Part shown: in pieces, positions 9,423 to 16,467 of the stretch
How positions within the stretch are numbered: position 1 is the stretch's first letter
Layout: every line of letters starts with the position of its first letter
NCBI GenBank assembly: GCA_045544455.1
Contig: JAZPYZ010000008.1
Coordinates: 35,879-99,878 of the forward strand
Length of the DNA: 64,000 nt
Direction: 5' to 3'
DNA from: JAZPYZ01 sp045544455
GTDB taxonomy: Bacteria > Bacillota > Clostridia > Oscillospirales > Acutalibacteraceae
The notes under the pieces: model-generated
The model's database searches: none
Seen by the model: the letters and a program-made list of their open reading frames with translations, nothing else
What the model was told of the DNA's origin: nothing
Translations under genes and position numbers: made by a program

Positions 9423-11723
9423 ATGATTTGTTCTCGGTGTAAAAAAAGACAGGCGGTAGTATTTATCACCCGTATGGACGGCGATAAGTCGGTTAATGAC
9501 GGGTTGTGTTTGGTGTGTGCAAAAGAACTCGGCATTAAGCCGATTGACGATATGATCAAACAGATGGGCTTAACCGATGAAGATATGGAAAACATGGATG
9601 AACAGTTGAGCCAAATGATGCAAGGGATGGCGGACGAAGACGGGGAAGAGTCGGATGATTTTGAACCGGGCGGTGCCGCCACCATGCCGTTTATCGGTAA
9701 AATGTTTCGTCAAATGGGCATGTCGAACTTCGAACCGAAAGGCGGCGAGGATGCGGCTCAACCGACGCCTGTAGAAGGTGATGTTGCCGGAAAATCGAAA
9801 AAGAAAGATAAAAAACGGCGTTTTCTCAACACGTACTGTACCGATTTGACCAAACGTGCTCGCGAAATGCAGATGGATTGTATTGTTGGGCGCGATCGCG
9901 AAATTTATCGCGTGATCCAAATTTTATCGCGTCGCTCAAAGAACAATCCCTGTTTGATTGGAGAACCGGGTGTTGGTAAAACCGCCATTGCGGAAGGATT
10001 AGCGCTTCGTATTGCGGCTGGTCAAGTGCCGCCACGGTTGAAAAACAAAGAAATTCACTTATTAGATCTTACCTCGCTGGTTGCCGGTACGCAGTTCCGT
10101 GGCCAGTTTGAAAGCCGTATTAAGGGCTTGGTGGATGAAGTAAAAGCCGAAGGAAACATTATTCTGTTTATCGACGAGGTGCATAACTTGGTCGGCACAG
10201 GGGATGCAGAAGGCAGTATGTCGGCGGCTAATATCCTGAAACCGGCTCTTTCGCGTGGTGAAATTCAAGTGATCGGTGCGACCACGTTCCAGGAATATCG
10301 CAAACATATTGAAAAGGATGCGGCGTTGGAACGTCGTTTTCAACCGGTTACGGTAGAAGAACCGTCGATCGAAGACGCGGTTCAGATCTTAAATGGAATC
10401 AAAGGATATTATGAACAGTATCATGGGGTGACTGTATCGGAACATATGGTGCGCCGTGCAGTACAGTTCTCCGAACGGTATATTTCGGAACGTTTTTTAC
10501 CGGATAAGGCTATTGATATGTTGGATGAAGCGTGTGCCAATGCAGCGCTTGAAAATCCGGCGGCGAATCAATATGCCGATTTGGTGATGCGGCAAACCGA
10601 ATTGAAAGGGAAAGAAGAGGAGTTGTCGGCCGGAGAAGAGGTCGATTATGAACAACTCGCGATGTTGCGCGCCGATTTGTTGAAAGTAGAACAAGAGATG
10701 GATGCCATCCGCGAACAAGCTACCGCCAAGCCGGTCACCGAAGATGATTTGGCCCACGTGGTAGAATTGTGGACCGGTATTCCGGCCAAAAAAGTGCGAG
10801 AAGCGGATTTGGTTCGGTTGGCTCATTTGGATGATCGGTTGCGTGAAAAGGTGATTGGTCAGGACGAGGCAGTATCGTTGGTTTCGGCGGCTGTGCGCCG
10901 CAGTCGCGTGCAGATCAGTTCGCGCCGTCGTCCGGCATCGTTTATTTTTGTGGGCCCGACCGGAGTAGGGAAAACCGAACTGGTCAAAGTGCTTGCCGGG
11001 GAATTGTTTGATACACCTGAAACGTTGATTCGATTGGATATGTCCGAGTTTATGGAAAAACACTCGGTTTCCCGGATTATCGGTTCGCCGCCCGGCTATG
11101 TGGGGTACGACGAAGCCGGACAACTGACCGAAAAAGTGCGCCGTAAGCCCTATTCGGTTTTGTTGTTAGATGAAATTGAAAAAGCACATCCGGATGTGCT
11201 CAATATTTTGTTGCAAGTGTTGGACGAAGGGGTTGTCACCGATGCGCATGGCCGCAAGGTGCATTTTGAAAACACAGTGATTGTCATGACCTCCAATGCC
11301 GGTAGTCAACAACAATCGAGTTTAATGGGGTTTGGTCAAACCAATGAACAAGCCTCTAAAGATCGCGCTATGAAAGCGTTGTCCGAACTGTTGCGTCCGG
11401 AGTTTATCAGCCGTGTGGATGAAATTGTATATTTCCGTCCGTTGGATACGGAAGACTATACGGCCATTGCCGGTTTGATGTTGGATGAGTTGCGCGTATC
11501 GTTGGCAGAACGCGGTATCACGCTTTCGTGGGACGATTCGGTTACGAAACAACTGGCCGCCAAGGCAACCGGTGGAAAACGTCATGCACGCGAATTGCGG
11601 AATATGATTCGTCGTCAAGTGGAAGATCCGATTGCCACGGCGATCGTGGATCGTTGCGACACAGGGCTTTCCGGCGTTAAATTAACGGGAACCAATGACG
11701 TGATCGAGCTTAAAATTGTGTAA
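9423..11723 (+). CDS. clpE: ClpE-like AAA+ protease ATPase with N-terminal zinc finger
   Basis: A 766-residue Hsp100/Clp ATPase. The N-terminus carries a four-cysteine zinc finger (CSRCKKRQ, then CLVCAKEL), followed by ~100 acidic residues. There are two AAA+ modules: the first with GEPGVGKTA and a DEVHN Walker B near residues 180-250, the second with GPTGVGKTE and LLLDEIEKAHP near residues 515-600. A short coiled middle region lies between them. The Clp R repeats of ClpC/ClpA are absent and the zinc finger replaces them, as in ClpE. It would unfold substrates for ClpP. No CtsR/McsAB genes are nearby, and I see no obvious CtsR operator just upstream. Confidence 0.85.
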   Translation: MICSRCKKRQAVVFITRMDGDKSVNDGLCLVCAKELGIKPIDDMIKQMGLTDEDMENMDEQLSQMMQGMADEDGEESDDFEPGGAATMPFIGKMFRQMGMSNFEPKGGEDAAQPTPVEGDVAGKSKKKDKKRRFLNTYCTDLTKRAREMQMDCIVGRDREIYRVIQILSRRSKNNPCLIGEPGVGKTAIAEGLALRIAAGQVPPRLKNKEIHLLDLTSLVAGTQFRGQFESRIKGLVDEVKAEGNIILFIDEVHNLVGTGDAEGSMSAANILKPALSRGEIQVIGATTFQEYRKHIEKDAALERRFQPVTVEEPSIEDAVQILNGIKGYYEQYHGVTVSEHMVRRAVQFSERYISERFLPDKAIDMLDEACANAALENPAANQYADLVMRQTELKGKEEELSAGEEVDYEQLAMLRADLLKVEQEMDAIREQATAKPVTEDDLAHVVELWTGIPAKKVREADLVRLAHLDDRLREKVIGQDEAVSLVSAAVRRSRVQISSRRRPASFIFVGPTGVGKTELVKVLAGELFDTPETLIRLDMSEFMEKHSVSRIIGSPPGYVGYDEAGQLTEKVRRKPYSVLLLDEIEKAHPDVLNILLQVLDEGVVTDAHGRKVHFENTVIVMTSNAGSQQQSSLMGFGQTNEQASKDRAMKALSELLRPEFISRVDEIVYFRPLDTEDYTAIAGLMLDELRVSLAERGITLSWDDSVTKQLAAKATGGKRHARELRNMIRRQVEDPIATAIVDRCDTGLSGVKLTGTNDVIELKIV

Positions 11724-11741
11724 GGTATCAGGGGGATACTC

Positions 11742-12674
11742 ATGATTGTTGAAAACTTTATTTCCGTTTTTCAGCAAGTGCTGATTTTGTTTGTGTTGAT
11801 TGGGCTCGGCGCGTTGTTTGGTAAGACGAAGTTGTTGGGGAATACCGGCTCTCAAAATATTGCCAATTTGGTGTTATATTTGGCGACGCCTTGTACCATC
11901 ATTTTGTCGTTTCAACGAGAATTTGATAGTGGGATGTTGCTCAATCTTGGTATTTCGTTGTTAGCATCGCTGCTTAGCATGTTGGCGCTGATTGTGGTTT
12001 CACATGTGGTTTATCGCGACAATATCGAAGAGGGAAAACGCGGCGTGTTGCGTTTTGCGGCGGTGTTTTCGAACTGCGGTTACATGTGTTTGCCGTTGCA
12101 ACAGGCGTTGATCGGTAATGACGGGGTGTTTTACGGCGCGGCCTATGTTGCCGTGTTTAATTTGTTGGTATGGACGTATGGGCTGGTATGTGTCAGTGGT
12201 GATCGTACGCAGATTTCCGGCAAAAAACTGGTGCTCAATCCCGGCATTTTAAGTTTGCTTATCGGGGTGGTGTTGTTTTTAACATCCACCAAGTTACATA
12301 CCGTGATTGCCACGCCGATGCAACATTTAGCGAATTTAAACACACCGCTTCCCATGATTTTGGTCGGATATTATCTGTCACAAGACAATTTGCTGGAAGC
12401 GCTAAAACGCAAGGAAAATTATGTTGGTGCGGCATTGCGGTTGGTGGTATATCCGGTGATCGCCATTGCCGGTATGTATCTGTGCGGTATTCGTGGTGAT
12501 ATGTTGGTGGCGTTGGCTATTGCATCCAGCGCGCCGGTAGCCGCCATCACCACCATCTTTGCAGCCCGTTTTAATCAAAGTGTGCAAACGTCGGTACAAC
12601 TGGTGTCGATATCCACGTTGTTATCGATTGTCACCATGCCGGCCATCGTGGCGTTGACACAATGGATCGCTTAA
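11742..12674 (+). CDS. AEC (auxin efflux carrier) family transporter
   Basis: A 310-residue integral membrane protein with about ten hydrophobic helices in two halves. The AEC family hallmarks are visible: an N-terminal helix followed by LGALFGKTKLL, a NCGYMCLPL motif in helix 4, and an Asn/Pro-containing helix in the second half. Bacterial members export or import organic acids such as malate or lactate; the substrate cannot be assigned here. It is 18 bp after the ClpE-like gene and ends before a strong bidirectional terminator. Confidence 0.88.
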   Translation: MIVENFISVFQQVLILFVLIGLGALFGKTKLLGNTGSQNIANLVLYLATPCTIILSFQREFDSGMLLNLGISLLASLLSMLALIVVSHVVYRDNIEEGKRGVLRFAAVFSNCGYMCLPLQQALIGNDGVFYGAAYVAVFNLLVWTYGLVCVSGDRTQISGKKLVLNPGILSLLIGVVLFLTSTKLHTVIATPMQHLANLNTPLPMILVGYYLSQDNLLEALKRKENYVGAALRLVVYPVIAIAGMYLCGIRGDMLVALAIASSAPVAAITTIFAARFNQSVQTSVQLVSISTLLSIVTMPAIVALTQWIA

Positions 12675-12692
12675 TAATAATGTATTAATATA

Positions 12693-12733
12693 AAAACAGA
12701 ACCCAAACCGATCATCGGTTTGGGTTCTGTTTT
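12693..12733. terminator. bidirectional intrinsic terminator
   Basis: A near-perfect 20-bp inverted repeat with a single-base centre (C at 12713). The arms run AAAACAGAACCCAAACCGAT and its exact complement, so each strand ends in a T-run. It serves both the AEC transporter (+) and the convergent glycyl radical enzyme gene (-). Confidence 0.93.
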
Positions 12734-12742
12734 GTTTTAAGG

Positions 12743-14944
12743 TTAGATAATGTTTTCGGCGCGTTCGATATACGCATCTTGTTCTACGCGAGGTAGATCG
12801 TTAAACAACACGTTCCAACCGCACACCCGAATTTGCAAGTTTCGGTATTTTTCCGGTGTTTGTTGCGCTTGTTTCAGGGTTTTTGGATCGACAATGTTGA
12901 ACTGGATCGAAGCACCGCCGTTTTGTTCATACGTATCGAGCAATGCTTTCATCGCGATCAAACCACTATCACCGGACACGGCGGTGGGGTGTAACATAAC
13001 ATCCAAACAATGTCCGCCGGTAAAATGATCGGGTCTGGTTGCGAGTGCCGACATCATCAAGGCGGTGGCACCGTTTTTATCCATGCCCACCGACGGAGAC
13101 GCGTTTTTAGACGTTTCTTCGCCAGCGAGACGTCCATCCGGCGTAGCGCGCATCTTTTCACCCATCCAAACAAACATCAATGCCGAGTGTACGTGAAGGG
13201 AATATTTACCGCCACGCACGTTGGGGCGTCCTTGTATGGTGAACAGGAAATCACACAATTCGGTGGTTAAGGCGTCGGCTTCGGGGTGGTGGTTGCCGTA
13301 TTTGCAAGGCAACCGCCGTACGGTGTTGCGTAACGCTTCGTAACCATCCCAGTTAGCGTCGATGATGGTTTTCAGTTCCGGCAGCGTGACGAGCTTAGCG
13401 TCGTACACCATGTGCTTGATCGAAAGCAAGGAATCAACCGCACTGGCGATAGAGGTCACGAGAATGGTAGTAGAATTGTATGCCGAACCACGGAAATACG
13501 CATCTTCTGCTTTTTTTAAACTGTGTTCGATCGTGCCCGAGAACATCGGGGCGGGATTGATGAATTCGAGGTTCTTTTCGAGCTCATCCGCTACCCGCAT
13601 GCCGTCTTCGAACAACCGGCCAAGTCGGCGATAGTATTCCGCTTTAAACGATTCAAACGTTTCCCATGACGTATCGGTGGCATCGTCTATGATCTCATTG
13701 ATGATGTTGGTGGGGTTGATGTATAACGGTGCGGTATCCACTTGTTTGCCGCGAACGGCATATTCGTAACACCCTTTGGTATCGAAATTGTGTGCATCTT
13801 CCGGAGAAATGCCCAGGCGTAACAGGGCGTTAGTACCGGCTTTTTCGTTAATAAATACCATGTTGGAATAGCCCGAACGAACCATGTCGAGTGTTTTATT
13901 TACAAAATCGATCGGCATGTCACTGCTATATTGAATCTGTAATTTCGGACTGCAGATGCTGAGTTCTCGATACACGTCTAAAATGGCGTAAGACGCTTCA
14001 GTTACGCGGGAACTGCCATCGGGGTTGTGGCCGCCGAGGTAGAAGGGATGTCCCCAATAGTTGCCGATAGCAGCGAACTGCATCAGGAAATAGGCGATAA
14101 ATTCATCCAGTTCATCCTTGGTATATCGGCCGGTTTTAAGATCGTTCATATAATACGGATAGATAGCTGCGTCTAAACCACTGCCGAGCGAACGCACCTG
14201 GTATCCGTCGACCGATTCGCTGAGCAGGAAATATAAGAAAATCATCTGCAGTACATCGAAGGTATCTTCCGGCTTACCATCGCGCAGATGTTGTAAACAT
14301 GTTGCAATTCGTGTGGCTTTCGCGTGCGTTTGACCGGACGCTTTTTGATACAACCGATCCAACAGACGCACGATCGCACGGTATTCAATCTCGATGCCGT
14401 CGAAAAAGGCTGCCTGCATCTCGGTAAGCGGGGCCGTTTCTTCATGCATACGACGATATTGGTTGGCTCGTTCGATAATGCCGGGGAATCCTAAGCGGAA
14501 CAAAGCATCCCAATCCGGCACCGAGTGGTCAAAATCTGCCCATAAGGCGATGTTGCCTTTCTCGATGTTTTCGTTCATAAAGGTTTTGTCTTCCGGAGAA
14601 AGGTTGGCTTTCACCTCGTCGTACCACGGCCACACGAGCGTGGGGTATAGGTGACGATTCCAGTTATAAAAACAAACAAAATAGTCGTGTTCGCTTACGT
14701 CGATCCGTGCGTTATCCAATACATAGGCAAAGCCGGTGGCTTTTTGAAATGCGTGGGGACGGTCTTGGATGGTGAGAAACAATTCGCGCAAACCTTGTAA
14801 CATTTCTTCATCATCCATGCCGGACGTAGGATCGCACGGATGTCCATGATAAGCCATCCGTTGAAAAGAATCGAACGGTTCGTTCGTGTTATGGTATTTG
14901 TTTTCAATCCAAGTGCGATCTTGTTGAAAATTGGTTAGTTTCAT
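12743..14944 (-). CDS. glycyl radical enzyme of the pyruvate formate-lyase superfamily, substrate unknown
   Basis: A 733-residue glycyl radical enzyme. The active-site cysteine is in DTKGCYEYAVRG (Cys392), two residues before a glutamate (Glu394) as in dehydratase/decarboxylase-type members (CxE). The radical loop near the C-terminus reads RVCGWNVLF (Gly709), where the usual tyrosine after the glycine is tryptophan. The paired cysteines of true pyruvate formate-lyase are absent, so the name PFL should not be used. The start is the ATG at 14944, because GGAGGG sits 8 bases upstream; an in-frame GTG lies at 14953. No radical-SAM activating enzyme is found anywhere in the window. A divergent AraC regulator lies 152 bp away. 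Confidence 0.85.
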   Translation of the reverse strand: MKLTNFQQDRTWIENKYHNTNEPFDSFQRMAYHGHPCDPTSGMDDEEMLQGLRELFLTIQDRPHAFQKATGFAYVLDNARIDVSEHDYFVCFYNWNRHLYPTLVWPWYDEVKANLSPEDKTFMNENIEKGNIALWADFDHSVPDWDALFRLGFPGIIERANQYRRMHEETAPLTEMQAAFFDGIEIEYRAIVRLLDRLYQKASGQTHAKATRIATCLQHLRDGKPEDTFDVLQMIFLYFLLSESVDGYQVRSLGSGLDAAIYPYYMNDLKTGRYTKDELDEFIAYFLMQFAAIGNYWGHPFYLGGHNPDGSSRVTEASYAILDVYRELSICSPKLQIQYSSDMPIDFVNKTLDMVRSGYSNMVFINEKAGTNALLRLGISPEDAHNFDTKGCYEYAVRGKQVDTAPLYINPTNIINEIIDDATDTSWETFESFKAEYYRRLGRLFEDGMRVADELEKNLEFINPAPMFSGTIEHSLKKAEDAYFRGSAYNSTTILVTSIASAVDSLLSIKHMVYDAKLVTLPELKTIIDANWDGYEALRNTVRRLPCKYGNHHPEADALTTELCDFLFTIQGRPNVRGGKYSLHVHSALMFVWMGEKMRATPDGRLAGEETSKNASPSVGMDKNGATALMMSALATRPDHFTGGHCLDVMLHPTAVSGDSGLIAMKALLDTYEQNGGASIQFNIVDPKTLKQAQQTPEKYRNLQIRVCGWNVLFNDLPRVEQDAYIERAENII

Positions 14945-14957
14945 ATAAATCACCCTC

Positions 14958-14978
14958 CATCGTCATCATATGACGATG
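14958..14978. promoter_or_regulatory. perfect inverted repeat in the glycyl radical enzyme leader
   Basis: CATCGTCAT and its complement ATGACGATG flank a 3-base spacer, immediately upstream of the GGAGGG ribosome site of the minus-strand glycyl radical enzyme gene. It could be an operator for the divergent AraC regulator or an mRNA hairpin affecting translation. The sequence does not decide between them. Confidence 0.45.
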
Positions 14979-15049
14979 CCGTATATAAGTAAATACAGAA
15001 AGTGAATAGATTTGCACTTTTCGCATATTTGTTTTTTAATAAAAATTAG

Positions 15050-15078
15050 TTTACAATCTATAAAATATGTGATATGCT
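15050..15078 (+). promoter_or_regulatory. sigma-A-type promoter of the AraC regulator gene
   Basis: TTTACA (15050-15055) and TATGCT (15073-15078) are separated by 17 bases, ending 18 bases before the regulator start. The surrounding 14979-15096 region is AT-rich and must also hold the minus-strand promoter of the glycyl radical enzyme gene, which I could not place with confidence. Confidence 0.6.
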
Positions 15079-15096
15079 CGTTTTGGGTGATGAAGA

Positions 15097-15879
15097 ATGA
15101 CAGATTTTTTAACGTATGATTTTAACATTTCAAAGGTTATGTTAGCGTTGCTGGTGGATAATTCGCGCAGTAAACAGGAACATCGTAATCGCCCGTTTCA
15201 TGGTTTGGTATATGCGTTGCGCGGATCGTATGAGTATCGTTTTTTGTCGGGTAAAACGTATATGGTGGAAAGCGGACAGATGTTTTTTCTGCCAAAAGGA
15301 TCGAGCTATGACGTGAACCATGAAGAAGACAGTGCGTGCTTGGCGGTTAATTTCGAATTAGAGGATGAAACGGTCGAATTCGCATTTACTCAGTGGGGAA
15401 CGGCCTTTTCCAATCGCTTTGAAAACGCCTTTAAGCGTTTGGTTCGAGAATGGGAACGAAAAGATAGCGGTTATGTATTAAAGTGTAAGAGTATTTTATA
15501 CGATGTGTTGTACCACATTCAGCGTGAACACGATCCGGTGTATTTGTCCGGTGCGCAAAAAAATCGCATGTGGCAAGCGGTGAATTATATTAAAGAGTAT
15601 TATTGCCGTGGTGATATCAGCGTTGAGCAATTAGCGGCGGAATGTGGTGTAACAGCGGGTTATTTTCGTTCGTTGTTTCGAAAACAATTTGGTGTGTCGC
15701 CGCAACAATATATTACCGATCTGCGGATGGAACGGGCGATGGAACTGTTGCAATCGAACATGTTATCGGTGGCGGAAGTAGCCGAACAATGCGGGTATAA
15801 CAGTCAAAGTTACTTTTGCCGTGAGTTTAAAAAACATACCGGTCTGGCACCAAGTCGATATCATATAGAAACCTTTTGA
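15097..15879 (+). CDS. AraC family transcriptional regulator
   Basis: A 260-residue regulator. Residues ~25-110 form a cupin-like sensing domain (HRPFHGLVYALRG-type start, ESGQMFFLPKGSSY). Residues ~160-258 hold the two helix-turn-helix motifs of AraC/XylS, with ISVEQLAAECGVTAGYFRSL and the family signature AEQCGYNSQSYFCREFKKHTG. Divergent placement suggests it controls the glycyl radical enzyme gene, responding to that enzyme's substrate or product. The effector is unknown. No terminator separates it clearly from the tRNA promoter downstream. Confidence 0.88.
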   Translation: MTDFLTYDFNISKVMLALLVDNSRSKQEHRNRPFHGLVYALRGSYEYRFLSGKTYMVESGQMFFLPKGSSYDVNHEEDSACLAVNFELEDETVEFAFTQWGTAFSNRFENAFKRLVREWERKDSGYVLKCKSILYDVLYHIQREHDPVYLSGAQKNRMWQAVNYIKEYYCRGDISVEQLAAECGVTAGYFRSLFRKQFGVSPQQYITDLRMERAMELLQSNMLSVAEVAEQCGYNSQSYFCREFKKHTGLAPSRYHIETF

Positions 15880-15898
15880 TAAAACCGAAAAATAGTTA

Positions 15899-15928
15899 TT
15901 GACAACAAAAAGACAGATGTGCTATAAT
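15899..15928 (+). promoter_or_regulatory. promoter of tRNA-Gly
   Basis: Consensus TTGACA (15899-15904) and TATAAT (15923-15928) with 18-base spacing, 23 bases before the mature tRNA. Confidence 0.88.
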
Positions 15929-15951
15929 GGCAAGCGAATCAGGAAAGATAT

Positions 15952-16027
15952 GCGGCTTTAGCTCATCTGGTAGAGCGCCACCTTGCCAAGGTGGAGGTAG
16001 CGAGTTCGAGCCTCGTAAGCCGCTCCA
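15952..16027 (+). tRNA. tRNA-Gly (GCC)
   Basis: A full cloverleaf: acceptor GCGGCTT pairs with AAGCCGC, and the anticodon stem CCACC/GGTGG holds a loop with anticodon GCC at 15985-15987. The T-arm contains GTTCGAG, and CCA is encoded (16025-16027). It has its own promoter and terminator. Its last ~20 bases and the terminator are duplicated 160 bp downstream. Confidence 0.97.
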
Positions 16028-16218
16028 ACAAAAAGTCATCCGTCAGGATGGCTTTTTTTGTTGGTCAAGCGGATCAGGCTCGAACAGGGTACGAGCAAAC
16101 GCGAGAGAAACAGTCCGGGGGACTGTTTCGGTGCCCGCGTGCGTGCCGGCGAGCGAAGCCGCCGGGCGAGCCTCGTAAGCCGCTCCAACAAAAAGTCATC
16201 CGTCAGGATGGCTTTTTT
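16007..16218 (+). repeat. 52-bp direct duplication of the tRNA-Gly 3' end and terminator, with intervening repeat element
   Basis: Bases 16007-16058 (3' part of the tRNA T-arm, acceptor, CCA and terminator) recur exactly at 16167-16218, an offset of 160 bp. Between the copies is a GC-rich stretch with a perfect 10-bp inverted repeat, GAAACAGTCC/GGACTGTTTC, at 16107-16129. From memory, similar sequences sit after tRNA genes in gut Clostridia and give rise to spurious protein calls. The arrangement resembles the footprint left by insertion at a tRNA 3' end, but no integrase is present. I see no protein gene here. Confidence 0.85.
16029..16059 (+). terminator. intrinsic terminator of tRNA-Gly
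   Basis: AGTCATCC and GGATGGCT form a stem with a GTCA loop, followed by seven T. An almost identical copy lies at 16189-16217. Confidence 0.88.
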
Positions 16219-16290
16219 GTTTTGATGAGTGTGTTTCTGCTTTTTATGGTTAATTTTCACGAATAGGGTTATACTATTTGACAAGAAAAG

Positions 16291-16319
16291 TTGACATTGG
16301 CGATGCGTTGTGATATGAT
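16291..16319 (+). promoter_or_regulatory. promoter P1 of the HTH-phosphohexomutase gene
   Basis: TTGACA (16291-16296) and TATGAT (16314-16319) with 17-base spacing. It is about 150 bp upstream of the start codon, with a second similar promoter between. Confidence 0.7.
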
Positions 16320-16353
16320 TTTCTTAAGAGTGAGCAGATCAATCGTTCCAAGT

Positions 16354-16390
16354 CGCAACCGACGGTTGCGAAAAAATCAACTTCAAGTTG
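16354..16390. promoter_or_regulatory. two palindromes between twin promoters, candidate operators
   Basis: CGCAACCG-A-CGGTTGCG (16354-16370) is a perfect 17-bp palindrome and CAACTT-C-AAGTTG (16378-16390) a perfect 13-bp one. They lie between promoters P1 and P2, the second ending one base before the P2 -35 box. Such sites suit a dimeric XRE-type repressor, and the gene downstream encodes exactly such a domain. That it regulates itself here is inference. Confidence 0.5.
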
Positions 16391-16391
16391 C

Positions 16392-16420
16392 TTGTCAAAC
16401 GGATATCGCTTTGATATGAT
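16392..16420 (+). promoter_or_regulatory. promoter P2 of the HTH-phosphohexomutase gene
   Basis: TTGTCA (16392-16397) and TATGAT (16415-16420) with 17-base spacing, 47 bases before the start codon. Both P1 and P2 carry the extended sequence TGATATGAT. Confidence 0.65.
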
Positions 16421-16467
16421 AGTCAACAGGGAACGCGACCGGTTAAGCGAAAGAAAGGTGTCACGGT

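Noticed and set aside
12743..14944. Annotation of the glycyl radical enzyme as pyruvate formate-lyase
   Set aside because: The adjacent cysteine pair of true pyruvate formate-lyase is missing and a CxE motif is present, so only the superfamily name is justified.
15927..16266. Small open frames across tRNA-Gly and its duplicated 3' end
   Set aside because: They read through a tRNA and its terminator; such frames are known spurious calls next to tRNA-linked repeats.
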